From contig NZ_BJOV01000005.1 of assembly GCF_009932475.1 (NCBI RefSeq), positions 1,488,001 to 1,552,000 of the forward strand: a DNA stretch of 64,000 nt, written 5' to 3'. The number at the start of each line of letters is the position of its first letter. Within the stretch, counting starts at the first letter, position 1. Shown in pieces: positions 50,130 through 59,555 of this stretch. The position numbers were made by a program, and so were the translations under genes. Source of the stretch: Gordonia spumicola. Lineage in GTDB: Bacteria > Actinomycetota > Actinomycetes > Mycobacteriales > Mycobacteriaceae. The notes beneath the pieces were generated by a model. That model was given only the letters and a program-made list of their open reading frames with translations. It was not told the origin of the DNA and did not search any database.

Positions 50130-50164
50130 CCGGTCCGCCCTCCGCGTCGTAGACCACCGGCTAC
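50126..50164 (+). terminator. Possible weak terminator after SDR gene
   Basis: Inverted 9-nt arms GTAGCCGGT and ACCGGCTAC with a 21-nt loop, starting at the stop codon. The long loop and lack of T tract make it uncertain. The rest of the gap to 50237 holds nothing recognisable. Confidence 0.3.
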
Positions 50165-50237
50165 AACTGGTTGACGTTGATCTCGTCGGATCCGGGCGCA
50201 CTTCGGCGACGCCGACCTCGACCGCAAGCTCTGCTGA

Positions 50238-51653
50238 TCAGTGATGGAACGGCGCGTTGCCGCCCGCTCGCGGGATCGGGCCGTCGAGGCTGTCGAGATA
50301 GGCCACTTCGGTGCGGAGATCGTCCAGCAACGCCGACGCCAGATCCCGGCTGAATCCGTTACGGACGACGATCCGCTGCACCGTGACGTCGGCCAGGTCG
50401 TCGGGCAGCGGATACGCCGGCACGAGCCACCCCTTCATCCGTAGCCGATCGGACAGGTCGTACAGCGTCCAGTTCGCGGTGTGTCCGTCGCGCAGTCGCC
50501 AGGCGAAGACCGGGATGTCCTTGCCGTCGCTCCACAGGTCGAACGCCTCCATCTCGCCGATCCCCTCGGACAGGTAGGCGGCCACGTCGAGCGAGCACTG
50601 CTGCACCTCCCGATAGCCGTCGAAGCCGAGACGCAGGAACAGGTAGTACTGCAGGAGCACCTGCGCGCCGGGCCGCGAGAAGTTCAACGCGAACGTCGGC
50701 ATGTCGCCGCCGAGGTAACTGACGCGGAAGACGAGATCCTCCGGGAGCGCCTGAACGTCCCGCCACACGATCCACCCGACACCGGGGTACACGAGCCCGT
50801 ACTTGTGGCCGGATGTGTTGATCGACGCCACCCGTTCGATGCCGAAGTCCCAGGTCAGGTCGGGCCGACAGAACGGAGCCACCATGGCGCCCGACGCGCC
50901 GTCGACGTGGATCGGGACATCGTGCCCGCGCTCGTCTGCGATCCGATCGAGCGCCGCCGCGATCTGCTCGACCGGCTCGTACGATCCCGTGTACGTGACG
51001 CCCATGATGGCGACGACGCCGATCGTGTTCTCGTCCACGTACTTCTCCAGGTCGTGGCCGTCCAGCAGTCGGTGCTCGTCGGACACCGGGACGTATCGCG
51101 GCTCCACCTCGAAGTAGTTGCAGAACTTCTCCCAGCACACCTGGACCGCGCTCGACATGATCAGATTCGGCCGCTCGGTCGAGAGCCCGGCCGCCCGGCG
51201 CGCCGTCTGCCAGCGACGCTTCAGGGCCAGCCCGCCGAGCATGCAGGCCTCCGACGAACCGATCGTCGACGTGCCGATCGCCCGCGCCGGGTCGGGCGCG
51301 TGCCACAGATCCGCGAGCATGGTCACGCACCGGTTCTCGATCTCGGCGGTCTGTGGGTACTCGTCCTTGTCGATCATGTTCTTGTCGGCCGACTCGATGT
51401 ACAGCCGATTCGCGTGATCGTCCATCCAGGTTCCGACGAACGTCGCCAGGTTCAGTCGCGCGTTGCCGTCCAACATGGCCTCGTCGTGGACCAGCCGGTA
51501 CGCGGTCTCCGGCGCCATCTGCTCGTCGGGCATCCGATACTTCGGGACCTCGACGTTCTCGCCCGGCGCGACCGTCGCCGGGTTCGGGCGGACGGTGTCG
51601 CCCGAGCCGACGGCTCGCCCTCGAAATCCACGTGCACTGTCAACATCGCTCAC
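50238..51653 (-). CDS. gadB: Glutamate decarboxylase
   Basis: 471-residue PLP enzyme that converts glutamate to GABA and CO2, consuming a proton. PLP lysine is Lys284 in SINTSGHKYGLVYPG; Asp251 in HVDGASGAMVAPF contacts the ring nitrogen; GTSTIGSSEACMLGGLA and MGVTYTGSYEP are family blocks. GTG 51653, after GAGGTGG, gives the normal length; the frame stays open upstream without conserved content. No GABA antiporter (gadC) is next to it, so acid-resistance use is not proven; a GABA shunt role is equally possible. Confidence 0.95.
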   Translation of the reverse strand: MSDVDSARGFRGRAVGSGDTVRPNPATVAPGENVEVPKYRMPDEQMAPETAYRLVHDEAMLDGNARLNLATFVGTWMDDHANRLYIESADKNMIDKDEYPQTAEIENRCVTMLADLWHAPDPARAIGTSTIGSSEACMLGGLALKRRWQTARRAAGLSTERPNLIMSSAVQVCWEKFCNYFEVEPRYVPVSDEHRLLDGHDLEKYVDENTIGVVAIMGVTYTGSYEPVEQIAAALDRIADERGHDVPIHVDGASGAMVAPFCRPDLTWDFGIERVASINTSGHKYGLVYPGVGWIVWRDVQALPEDLVFRVSYLGGDMPTFALNFSRPGAQVLLQYYLFLRLGFDGYREVQQCSLDVAAYLSEGIGEMEAFDLWSDGKDIPVFAWRLRDGHTANWTLYDLSDRLRMKGWLVPAYPLPDDLADVTVQRIVVRNGFSRDLASALLDDLRTEVAYLDSLDGPIPRAGGNAPFHH

Positions 51654-51696
51654 CGATCCACCTCGCTGCTCGTCGGACGCCAGTCGAGAACCATTG

Positions 51697-52809
51697 TCAC
51701 CCCGCCGTCGAGGGTTCGCCATCGCGTTCGGCCGCATCCGTCGCCGCGGGCCGCGAATCGACGAGCGACGCCCCCGACAGCAGTGCGGGCAAGCCTCGAC
51801 CGGACTCCGTGACCAGCGTGAGGCCCGCGGCGACGACGATGAACACGAGGGATGCGGTGTCGTAGGGGTCCGGCAGCATCGCGAGGACGAAGTACATGCC
51901 GACACCGCCGACAAAACGCATCAGCCTGACCGCGGCCGTCGGCAACGGTCCCCCGCGGTACTCGAGTTCGACGCAGGCGTCGCCGACCGATCTACCGGTC
52001 GTCGCGATCACGACCAACCACACGGCCGCCGGGACCGCCGTGCCCACGGTCGCCGCGAGGGTCCCGGAGAGGACCGCGGCTCGATCGTCGGCGACGTACT
52101 GCAGCCAGAGCTGGACCGATGTCGATGACACCGCCGACAGCACACCCGCCGCGAACACGTCGCACCAGACACCGAGCAGCCTGCGCCCCTTGGTGACCGG
52201 CGTCGCGTACTCGCTGCCCGCACGTCGCTTCATGCCCCGCATCCGCCGCGGCACCGTCAATGCCGCGATCGAACCGAGGGCCGCGCCCAGCGTGTTGGTC
52301 ACCAGGTCGTCCACGTCGAACAGTCGGTACGCGCAGTCGTAGATCCACCACATCCCGGTGATCTGCGTGCTCTCGATGAAGAGGGAGACGCCCGCCCCGA
52401 CCGCGACCGCAGTCGGCAGTCCACGGCCGCCGAGGATCCGGACGAGCGCACCCAGTGGAATGAAGAGCAGGACGTTCAAGACGAGTTGCAACGTCGCGGG
52501 GTCGGTGAACGGATGTCCCCGATCGCGCGCACCCTGCACGTCGCGAACCGCCTGCCACACGTCGAGATTGGAGCCGACGCACACCAACCGGTCCGGGTCG
52601 GGAAGCGGGAACAACGTGTACGTCCAGATGGCGCAGAAGTAGATCAGCGCCGCCGCCCACAGCAGCGACCGCCCGACCGTGAGGCCGCCACGTCGCCGAT
52701 AGCTGACGGCCACGAACGGCACGAACAACACGAACCCGACGACGATTCCCGCACCGATCGCCAGCCCGCCCGAAAAGACTTCGTTTCCCACCCGCACAAG
52801 GGTATTCAC
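51697..52809 (-). CDS. VanZ-RDD fusion membrane protein
   Basis: 370 residues. The N-terminal half is a VanZ-like domain (IWTYTLFPLPDP, LQLVLNVLLFIPLGALVR, GVSLFIESTQ); the C-terminal half is an RDD-like domain (GRRLLGVWCDVFAAGVLSAV, GRSVGDACVELEYRGG) with further helices. Both families are membrane proteins of unclear chemistry; VanZ itself gives low-level teicoplanin resistance. The GTG start at 52809 is only 2 nt past the rpsA terminator, so either the promoter lies within the terminator region or the true start is an internal GTG (52797 or 52791). Confidence 0.8.
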   Translation of the reverse strand: MNTLVRVGNEVFSGGLAIGAGIVVGFVLFVPFVAVSYRRRGGLTVGRSLLWAAALIYFCAIWTYTLFPLPDPDRLVCVGSNLDVWQAVRDVQGARDRGHPFTDPATLQLVLNVLLFIPLGALVRILGGRGLPTAVAVGAGVSLFIESTQITGMWWIYDCAYRLFDVDDLVTNTLGAALGSIAALTVPRRMRGMKRRAGSEYATPVTKGRRLLGVWCDVFAAGVLSAVSSTSVQLWLQYVADDRAAVLSGTLAATVGTAVPAAVWLVVIATTGRSVGDACVELEYRGGPLPTAAVRLMRFVGGVGMYFVLAMLPDPYDTASLVFIVVAAGLTLVTESGRGLPALLSGASLVDSRPAATDAAERDGEPSTAG

Positions 52810-52811
52810 AG

Positions 52812-52848
52812 CACTGAACCCCGGGACACGAGGTCCCGGGGTTCAGTG
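52812..52848 (-). terminator. Terminator of rpsA
   Basis: Perfect 16-bp stem (52812-52827 with 52833-52848) and 5-nt loop, starting 24 nt after the rpsA stop codon and ending 2 nt before the next gene's start. Confidence 0.8.
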
Positions 52849-52872
52849 GTGCAGAGCTACGCGGTCAGGCGA

Positions 52873-54339
52873 TCAGGCGTTGCCCGACAGCTTCTCGCGG
52901 AGAGCGGCGAGCTGCTCGTCGCTCGCAAGCGAACCGCCGGTCGACGCGGCACCGGTCGACGAAGCCGACTCGGTCGTGGTCGACGACGACGAGTAGTCGG
53001 TCGGAGCGTTCTCGGCCTCAGCGGCTGCTGCGGCGAACTTCTCCATCTGCGTGGTGTGCATCTTGTGGCGACGCTCGGCCTCGGCGTACCGGGCCTCCCA
53101 TGCCTCACGCTGCGAGTCGAAGCCTTCGAGCCATTCGTTGGTCTCGGCGTCGAAGCCCTCGGGGAAGATGTAGTTGCCCTGGTCGTCGTAGCTGTCGGCC
53201 ATGCCGTACTTCGACGGGTCGAACTCCTCCGAGTAGTCCTCGTTGGCCTGCTTCAGTGACAGCGAGATGCGACGACGATCGAGATCGATGTCGATGACCT
53301 TGACCATCGCGTCGTCGCCGACGGAGACGACCTGGTCCGGGACCTCGACGTGGCGCTCGGCCAGCTCCGAGATGTGGACGAGGCCTTCGATGCCCTCTTC
53401 GACGCGGACGAAGGCGCCGAACGGCACCAGCTTGGTGACCTTGCCCGGGACGATCTGACCGATCGCGTGGGTACGGGCGAACTGACGCCACGGGTCTTCC
53501 TGCGTCGCCTTGAGCGACAGCGAGACGCGCTCGCGGTCCATGTCGACGTCCAGGACCTCGACGGTGACCTCGTCGCCCACGGTGACGACCTCGGACGGGT
53601 GGTCGATGTGCTTCCACGACAGCTCGGAGACGTGCACCAGGCCGTCGACGCCGCCGAGATCGACGAATGCGCCGAAGTTGACGATCGAGGACACGACGCC
53701 CTTGCGGACCTGGCCCTTCTGCAGCTGGTTGAGGAACTCGCTGCGGACCTCGGACTGGGTCTGCTCGAGCCATGCACGACGCGACAGGACCACGTTGTTG
53801 CGGTTCTTGTCGAGCTCGATGATCTTGGCCTCGACCTCCTTGCCGATGTACGGCTGGAGGTCGCGGACGCGACGCATCTCGACGAGCGATGCGGGCAGGA
53901 AGCCGCGCAGGCCGATGTCCAGGATCAGGCCGCCCTTGACGACCTCGATGACGGTGCCCTTGACGGCCTCGTCCTTCTCCTTGAGCTCCTCGATCGTGCC
54001 CCAGGCGCGCTCGTACTGTGCGCGCTTCTTCGACAGGATGAGGCGGCCTTCCTTGTCCTCCTTGGTGAGGACAAGCGCTTCGACCTCGTCACCGACGGTG
54101 ACGACTTCGCTCGGGTCGACGTCGTGCTTGATCGACAGCTCGCGCGACGGGATGACACCCTCGGTCTTGTAGCCGATGTCAAGCAGGACCTCGTCGCGGT
54201 CGACCTTGACGATGGTGCCCTCGACGATGTCGCCATCGTTGAAGTACTTGATCGTGGAGTCGATGGCGGCGAGGAAGTCCTCGGCGGTGCCGATATCGTT
54301 GACGGCGACCTGCGGCGAGGTGATGGTGGGGGACGACAT
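52873..54339 (-). CDS. rpsA: 30S ribosomal protein S1
   Basis: 488 residues with four S1 RNA-binding domains (starting near residues 34, 121, 206 and 291; e.g. GDIVEGTIVKVDRDEVLLDIGYKTEGVIP and GKVTKLVPFGAFVRVEEGIEGLVHISELA) and a flexible Ser/Thr/Ala-rich C-terminus ending SDEQLAALREKLSGNA, the mycobacterial-type tail. It binds mRNA at the 30S subunit. The ATG at 54339 has GGAG upstream. In mycobacteria it lies between polA and coaE; here a catabolic island separates it from coaE. Confidence 0.98.
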   Translation of the reverse strand: MSSPTITSPQVAVNDIGTAEDFLAAIDSTIKYFNDGDIVEGTIVKVDRDEVLLDIGYKTEGVIPSRELSIKHDVDPSEVVTVGDEVEALVLTKEDKEGRLILSKKRAQYERAWGTIEELKEKDEAVKGTVIEVVKGGLILDIGLRGFLPASLVEMRRVRDLQPYIGKEVEAKIIELDKNRNNVVLSRRAWLEQTQSEVRSEFLNQLQKGQVRKGVVSSIVNFGAFVDLGGVDGLVHVSELSWKHIDHPSEVVTVGDEVTVEVLDVDMDRERVSLSLKATQEDPWRQFARTHAIGQIVPGKVTKLVPFGAFVRVEEGIEGLVHISELAERHVEVPDQVVSVGDDAMVKVIDIDLDRRRISLSLKQANEDYSEEFDPSKYGMADSYDDQGNYIFPEGFDAETNEWLEGFDSQREAWEARYAEAERRHKMHTTQMEKFAAAAAEAENAPTDYSSSSTTTESASSTGAASTGGSLASDEQLAALREKLSGNA

Positions 54340-54533
54340 GTGGTGAGTTGCTCCGGACAGGTAAGTAGTAGGTACGGATTCCGATAAGATCTGTGCGGAA
54401 CGATCTGCGCAGGCCACAGCGGATTTCCGATGTTGGTTGCGCACGTGTTGGACACGCGCGTATACCAGGTTACTACCAGCCGCTGGCCTGCACAAATGGA
54501 ATCGGTCGCGGGTCGAATGACAGGATCGTCGGT

Positions 54534-55040
54534 GTGGCCCACTCCATAGAACTGCTGCTCGACGACGCCGCCGACGAACTGATCCGACAACGGTGGCGAT
54601 CGCTCACCGCGCTCGGCTCGAAGTCGGCCGTCGGACGCCCGCATTGCACGCTCGTCGCAGGGGATCGGATCTCCGGAGTCGACGCCCATCTCGCGACCGT
54701 CGCCCAGCGGCTGCCGATCCCCCTGCTCATCGGCCCTCCGGTCGCCCTGCCCGCCGACGGCGTCTTCACGCTGGCGGCGTCGGTGGTCCCGTCGACCGAG
54801 TTGCTGTCGATCCACGCGACGGTTCACCGCTTGTGCGCCGACGGGGTGGACGGCCTCGCCGACCACACTCGGCCGGGGATGTGGACGCCGCATGTGACCC
54901 TCGCTCGCCGACTCACCGCGTCGGAGGTCGGCACCGCACTCGCCCTGGACTGCGGTCCGATCCGGGCTCGCGCCACCGCGATTCGCCGGTGGGACGGAGA
55001 CACGACGTCGGAGACGGTGGTGGCCGGCCGTGCCTGCTGA
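54534..55040 (+). CDS. 2'-5' RNA ligase/2H phosphoesterase family protein
   Basis: 168 residues with the two histidine motifs of the 2H phosphoesterase superfamily, PHCTL and PHVTL. Such proteins hydrolyse cyclic phosphodiesters or ligate RNA; the substrate here is unknown. The start GTG 54534 follows CAGGAT and seven bases, so it may be leaderless. The methyltransferase gene begins within its last codons (11-nt overlap). Divergent from rpsA. Confidence 0.85.
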   Translation: MAHSIELLLDDAADELIRQRWRSLTALGSKSAVGRPHCTLVAGDRISGVDAHLATVAQRLPIPLLIGPPVALPADGVFTLAASVVPSTELLSIHATVHRLCADGVDGLADHTRPGMWTPHVTLARRLTASEVGTALALDCGPIRARATAIRRWDGDTTSETVVAGRAC

Positions 55041-55857
55041 CACTCCCCGACCGCCGCGAATCCTCGGCGAGGTCGACACCCCCACGAGCGAACGCGCCAA
55101 CCGCAGCTGGTGGGACGACGAGGCCGACGAGTATCACGCCGAGCACGGCCGCTTCATCGGAAACCAGACGCCTGGCGGCGAGTTCGTCTGGGGCCCCGAA
55201 CGTCTCAGGGAGTCCGACGTACGACTCCTCGGCGACGTCGACGGCAAGGACGTCCTGGAAGTCGGATGCGGCTCGGCCCCGTGCGCACGATGGCTGGCGG
55301 CCCGCGGCGCTCACGTGGTCGGCCTCGATGTCTCGGCGGGGATGCTCGCGCACGCCGTCGACGCGATGAAGCTCGACGACCGGCGGGTCCCCCTCGTGCA
55401 GGCGGGCGCCGAGCGACTGCCGTTCGCCGACGCGTCGTTCGACCTGGCGTGCTCGTCGTTCGGCGCGATCCCGTTCGTGGCCGACTCGGCACGCGCGATG
55501 CGCGAGGTGGCACGGGTGCTTCGCCCCGGCGGCCGCTGGGTGTTCGCCACCAATCACCCGATGCGGTGGATGTTCCTCGACGACCCCGGGCCCGAAGGGC
55601 TCGTGGTGCGGATGTCGTACTTCGACCGCACCCCGTACTCCGAGGCCGACGACTCCGGTCTCGTCACCTATGTCGAGCATCACCGCACGATGGGCGACCG
55701 CATCCGCGAGATCGTCGCGGCGGGCCTGATCCTCGACGACGTCGTCGAACCCGAGTGGCCCGACGACCTCGACGAGGAATGGGGCCAGTGGTCGCCCCTG
55801 CGCGGCTCGTACTTCCCCGGCACCGCGATCTTCGTGACGCGCAAACCCCTCGGCTGA
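55030..55857 (+). CDS. Class I SAM-dependent methyltransferase
   Basis: 275 residues. SAM motif I is DVLEVGCGSAPCARWLAARG, motif II is VGLDVSAGMLAHA, and RVLRPGGRWVFATNHPMRW is post-motif III. The WWDDEADEYHAEHG lead and DPGPEGLVVRMSYFDRTPY tail are typical of an actinobacterial group of unknown target. GTG 55030 overlaps the 2H phosphoesterase gene. Confidence 0.9.
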   Translation: MPADTPRPPRILGEVDTPTSERANRSWWDDEADEYHAEHGRFIGNQTPGGEFVWGPERLRESDVRLLGDVDGKDVLEVGCGSAPCARWLAARGAHVVGLDVSAGMLAHAVDAMKLDDRRVPLVQAGAERLPFADASFDLACSSFGAIPFVADSARAMREVARVLRPGGRWVFATNHPMRWMFLDDPGPEGLVVRMSYFDRTPYSEADDSGLVTYVEHHRTMGDRIREIVAAGLILDDVVEPEWPDDLDEEWGQWSPLRGSYFPGTAIFVTRKPLG

Positions 55858-55861
55858 CCCG

Positions 55862-56641
55862 TCAGAGCAGCTTCGACAGGAACGACTGCGTGCGCTCGTG
55901 CTGCGGGTTCGAGAGGATCTCGCGCGGGTCGCCCTTCTCGACGACGACGCCGCCGTCCATGAAGACCAGTTGGTCGGCCACTTCGCGGGCGAAACCCATC
56001 TCGTGGGTGACGACGAGCATCGTCATGCCGTCCTTGGCGAGCGAGCGCATCACTTCCAGGACGTCGCCGACGAGTTCGGGGTCGAGAGCGGAGGTCGGCT
56101 CGTCGAACAGCATCAGCTTCGGGTCCATGGCGAGCGCCCGGGCGATCGCGACACGCTGCTGCTGGCCGCCCGACAGTTGTGCCGGGTAGGCGTCGGCCTT
56201 GGCGCGCAGGCCAACCTGGGTGAGCAGGTCGAGCGCTCGTTCGGAGGCCTGTGCCTTCGACTGCCCCTTCACCAGGACGGGCGCCTCGATGATGTTCTCG
56301 AGGACGGTGCGGTGCGGGAACAGGTTGAAGTGCTGGAACACCATGCCGATGTCGCGGCGCTGGCGGCCAGCCTCCTTCGGGCTCAGTTCGTACAGCTTGC
56401 CTCCGCGTTCGCGGTAGCCGATCAACTCACCGTCGACGGTCAGACGTCCGGCGTTGACCTTCTCCAGATGATTGACGCAGCGCAGGAACGTCGACTTCCC
56501 CGATCCGGACGGGCCGATGAGACACGCGACCTCGCCGCGCTGGACTTCCAGCGTGACGCCGGTCAAGACGTTGAGAGCGCCGAAGTTCTTGCACACCTGG
56601 TCGGCGACGACCATCGGCACTGTCGTGTCAGCGGTGGTCAC
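55862..56641 (-). CDS. Polar amino-acid ABC transporter ATP-binding protein
   Basis: 259 residues, GlnQ/HisP type: Walker [11 protein letters not shown]-loop [16 protein letters not shown], signature [15 protein letters not shown], Walker [15 protein letters not shown], switch histidine [16 protein letters not shown] 56641 has GGAGG 8 nt upstream and lies 4 nt after the permease gene; the TTG at 56656 would overlap that gene. It is the last gene of a binding protein-permease-ATPase operon. Confidence 0.95.
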   Translation of the reverse strand: MTTADTTVPMVVADQVCKNFGALNVLTGVTLEVQRGEVACLIGPSGSGKSTFLRCVNHLEKVNAGRLTVDGELIGYRERGGKLYELSPKEAGRQRRDIGMVFQHFNLFPHRTVLENIIEAPVLVKGQSKAQASERALDLLTQVGLRAKADAYPAQLSGGQQQRVAIARALAMDPKLMLFDEPTSALDPELVGDVLEVMRSLAKDGMTMLVVTHEMGFAREVADQLVFMDGGVVVEKGDPREILSNPQHERTQSFLSKLL

Positions 56642-56645
56642 AGAC

Positions 56646-57590
56646 TCACCCTCCAATCATGTTCGAGTGAGGCGCAGCGGCCGCCAGCATCTTGAGCTGG
56701 CCGTCGGACAATGTCCGTGACGCGCCGCGCGAGTAACGCTTCTCCAAGAAGTGCTGGCCGACCATCAGAATGCTCGTGACGGCGAGATACCAGGTCGAGG
56801 CGACCAACAGCATCGGGATCGGCTCGAAGTTGATACCGGAGATGTCGCGTTGCACGCCGTAGAGCTCGCCGGTGAACGGCACGGCCGCCACGAGGCTGGT
56901 GGTTTTGAGCATGCTGATGAACTCGTTGCCGGTCGGCGGGATGATCACGCGCATCGCCTGAGGGAGGACGGTGCGGCGCATCGTCTGCCACCAGGTCATG
57001 CCCAGCGCGGTGGACGCCTCCATCTGCCCCTCGCCGACAGACGAGATGCCCGCGCGGACGATCTCCGCCATGTAGGCGGCCTCGTTGAGCGCCAGACCGA
57101 TGCCCGCGAGGACGAACACGTACTCGAGGCTCCACTGCTGGATGTCGAACGAGACGAACGTCGGCCCGAACGGGACTCCGAAGTCGACGGTCTTGTAGAT
57201 CGAGCCGATCAGGCCCCACAGGACCAACTGCACGTAGACCGGCGTCCCGCGGAAGATCCACAGGTACAGCCACGCCGTCCAGGCGAAGACCTTGTTCGGC
57301 GACATCCGCATCACGGCGAGCAGCACGCCGAGGACGACGCCGCCCACCATCGCGATCACGGTCAGCGCGAGCGTGTAGCCGACGCCTTCGAGGATGCGCT
57401 GCTCGAACAGGTACTTGCCGTACGTGCCCCAGCCGTACGCCTTGTTCGTCGCCGCGCCGTAGATGAACAGTCCGGCGAGGACGACGAGCACCACGCCCGC
57501 GATCACCTGGCCGGGATGCTTCACCGGCACCGCCTGGATCGGCGCGGGTCGTCCCCCGTCGACTGCGACGGGTTTGTCGTCGGTGTCCAT
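56646..57590 (-). CDS. Polar amino-acid ABC transporter permease
   Basis: 314 residues, HisM/GlnP type. After a cytoplasmic Pro-rich head and one extra helix (about 26-48), the MetI-like core has five helices with the coupling motif EAALMSSVG-like [29 protein letters not shown]. Segments [12 protein letters not shown] and [15 protein letters not shown] are family hallmarks. ATG 57590 lies 2 nt past the binding-protein gene's stop, so expression is coupled. Confidence 0.94.
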   Translation of the reverse strand: MDTDDKPVAVDGGRPAPIQAVPVKHPGQVIAGVVLVVLAGLFIYGAATNKAYGWGTYGKYLFEQRILEGVGYTLALTVIAMVGGVVLGVLLAVMRMSPNKVFAWTAWLYLWIFRGTPVYVQLVLWGLIGSIYKTVDFGVPFGPTFVSFDIQQWSLEYVFVLAGIGLALNEAAYMAEIVRAGISSVGEGQMEASTALGMTWWQTMRRTVLPQAMRVIIPPTGNEFISMLKTTSLVAAVPFTGELYGVQRDISGINFEPIPMLLVASTWYLAVTSILMVGQHFLEKRYSRGASRTLSDGQLKMLAAAAPHSNMIGG

Positions 57591-57592
57591 CG

Positions 57593-58495
57593 TTACTCCT
57601 TCGCCCCGTTGATCTCTGAGTGGTCGATCATCCCGGCCTGCACGCCCCAGTGCTCGGTGATCTTCCGGTAGTAGCCGTTGTCGATGAGGTACTGCACGGC
57701 CTTCTGCAGTGCCAGCGCCAGCGTCGACCCCTTGCGAACGGGCATGCCGTACGGCGCGGCGTCGTAGGTAGGTCCGACGAGCTTGAGCTGACCCTCGGTC
57801 TTCTTGACCGCGTACGCGGTGACCGGCGAGTCGGCGGAGAACGCGTCGACCTGGCCGAGGAGGGCCGCGTTCACGGCCTGGTCCTGAGTGTCGAACTTGA
57901 CCTTGACGATCGGGTCCTCGCCGCGCTGTTCGCATTCGAGGCTCTTCGCGGGAACCTCGTCGGTGTCCTCCACCGTCGTCGCCTGGACGCCGACGCGGAG
58001 ACCGCATGCGGCGTCGGGGTCGATGTCGCGGCCCGCCTTCGTCGCCCACTGGACGCCCGCGCTGAAGTAGGTGACGAAGTCGACCTGCTTCTCCCGCTCC
58101 TTCGAGTCGGTGAACGACGACAGACCCACGTGATAGGTCCCCGCCTGCAGGGCAGGGATGATCTTGTCGAAGTCGGACTCGTGGTACTTCGGCGTCACAC
58201 CGAGCACCTGCCCGATCGCGTTCATCAGGTCGATGTCGAAACCGATGATCTCGCCGTCGCGGTTCTTGAACTCGTTCGGCTGATACGGCGTGTTGGTGCC
58301 GACGTTGAGGACGCCGCCGTCACGGATGTCGGCGGGCAGCACCGCGGCGATGTCGGGTTGAGCCGCGATGGTCAGGGAGATCGGCTTGGTGTCCTTCGCC
58401 GACTCGTCGACGACGCAGCCGGACATCAGCACGGCCGCGCAGGCCAGCACCGCCGCAAGGCGAACGCGCATGAGTACCTTCTTGTTCTGTCGCAT
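57593..58495 (-). CDS. Amino-acid ABC transporter substrate-binding lipoprotein
   Basis: 300 residues with lipobox LMSGC (Cys27) and a family 3 solute-binding fold: GGVLNVGTNTPYQPNEFKNRDGEIIGFDIDLMNAIGQVLG, KIIPALQAGTYHVGLSSFTDS, RVGVQATTVEDT. The specificity is probably for a polar amino acid such as glutamate or glutamine, which cannot be fixed from sequence. It is the first gene of the operon. The short GTG/ATG-free upstream gap (58496-58607) holds the promoters of this and the divergent AbiEi gene. Confidence 0.93.
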   Translation of the reverse strand: MRQNKKVLMRVRLAAVLACAAVLMSGCVVDESAKDTKPISLTIAAQPDIAAVLPADIRDGGVLNVGTNTPYQPNEFKNRDGEIIGFDIDLMNAIGQVLGVTPKYHESDFDKIIPALQAGTYHVGLSSFTDSKEREKQVDFVTYFSAGVQWATKAGRDIDPDAACGLRVGVQATTVEDTDEVPAKSLECEQRGEDPIVKVKFDTQDQAVNAALLGQVDAFSADSPVTAYAVKKTEGQLKLVGPTYDAAPYGMPVRKGSTLALALQKAVQYLIDNGYYRKITEHWGVQAGMIDHSEINGAKE

Positions 58496-58607
58496 CGGAT
58501 GATGAACCTACTCGAATCAGCCTGACGAGTATCGCCGATTCACATACTGGGCCACCGTGTCGGGTCGTCGATGGAACCGGATCGGGCGTCGGTGCGTCTA
58601 ACCCTAT

Positions 58608-59501
58608 GTGGGGGACAACGGCGCGATCGCAAGGTTTCTGGCTGACCACGACGGCGTCGTGACGATCGATCAGGCACTCTCCTGCGGGCTCAGTCGCGGC
58701 GAGATCAAGGGACGCGTCGCTCGCGGCGACTGGCTGGCGATGGCCCGCGGCCTCTATCGCTCCGCGACTCATCCGGTCACCGAGTCGTCCATGATTCGGG
58801 CCGCGGTACTCGCGTATCGAGGCGTCGCCGATCGGACGACCGCCGCTTGGTGGCACGGGCTGCTCGACGTCGTGCCGGAGGGCATCACCTTGTCGTGCGC
58901 GCAGGCTCGCGCACCCCTCGACTGGCCGGTGTCCATCCGTTCCGTCCGACGCCGATACGGCCCGTCTGCGCTGACGACTGTGCGCGACCTGCCCATCGCC
59001 CGGAAGCCGCTCACCGCTCTCATGACGTCCGTCGAGTTGGACGAGGGTTCGCAGTTCCTCGATCGAGCGCTGCAGACCAAGGCCGTCACCCTCGTCGAAT
59101 TGCAGCGCGCTATCGACGACAACGCGGGTATCTGCGGAATGGCGCGGGCCAGACGGCTCGTCGCCGTCGCCGCCTCCGACAGCGAATCGGCGGCCGAACG
59201 GCTCTTCGTGACTCTCCTCAAGGACCGCGGACTGACCGGATGGGTCCAGCAACTCTGGCTCGGTCCATGGCGCATGGACTTCGCGTGGCCGGACCTGCAG
59301 ATAGCCGTCGAGATCTCCGGATGGTCCTATCACCGCGACGTGCGCCGCCACGGAAACGACCTTGCAAAGGCCAACTACCTCGAGAGCATCGGCTGGCGGG
59401 AACTCCAATTCGACTGGCACATGATCAACGACTCGGGCGAGGACTGCATTCAGCAGGTGATCAACCTCATCGACGCCCGATCGACTGTCGACTCGTGGTG
59501 A
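58608..59501 (+). CDS. AbiEi-like N-terminus plus DUF559 (Vsr-like) C-terminus, orphan
   Basis: 297 residues. The N-terminus (ARFLADHDGVVTIDQALSCGLSRGEIKGRVARGDWLAMARGLYR) is an AbiEi antitoxin-type winged helix. The C-terminal 90 residues (SESAAERLFVTLLKDRGL, WRMDFAWPDLQIAVEISGWSYH, LAKANYLESIGWRELQFDW) form a DUF559 domain, a Vsr/PD-(D/E)XK relative with the D...E-x-x-x motif present. No AbiEii toxin gene is adjacent. The family is common and often in many copies in mycolic-acid actinomycetes; the role is unproven. GTG 58608 is used; no good Shine-Dalgarno is visible. Confidence 0.8.
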   Translation: MGDNGAIARFLADHDGVVTIDQALSCGLSRGEIKGRVARGDWLAMARGLYRSATHPVTESSMIRAAVLAYRGVADRTTAAWWHGLLDVVPEGITLSCAQARAPLDWPVSIRSVRRRYGPSALTTVRDLPIARKPLTALMTSVELDEGSQFLDRALQTKAVTLVELQRAIDDNAGICGMARARRLVAVAASDSESAAERLFVTLLKDRGLTGWVQQLWLGPWRMDFAWPDLQIAVEISGWSYHRDVRRHGNDLAKANYLESIGWRELQFDWHMINDSGEDCIQQVINLIDARSTVDSW

Positions 59502-59510
59502 CCGCCCTCG

Positions 59511-59555
59511 ATCTTGTTGACTTACGGCTCCCCACGAGCCCTAAGTCAACAAGAT
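59511..59555. terminator. Bidirectional terminator-like inverted repeat
   Basis: 19-nt arms (59511-59529 and 59537-59555) with one mismatch and a 7-nt loop. It lies between two convergent genes and abuts the stop codon of the dehydrogenase gene. Its AT-rich ATCTTGTTGACTTA arm stands out from the surrounding DNA. Confidence 0.75.

Noticed and set aside
50130..50237. Short frames between the SDR and gadB genes
   Set aside because: No start with ribosome site, no conserved pattern; at most a weak hairpin.
58597..58608. Leaderless promoter for the AbiEi gene (CTAACCCTAT before GTG)
   Set aside because: No TANNNT hexamer lies at the 6-7 nt distance; the match is only approximate.
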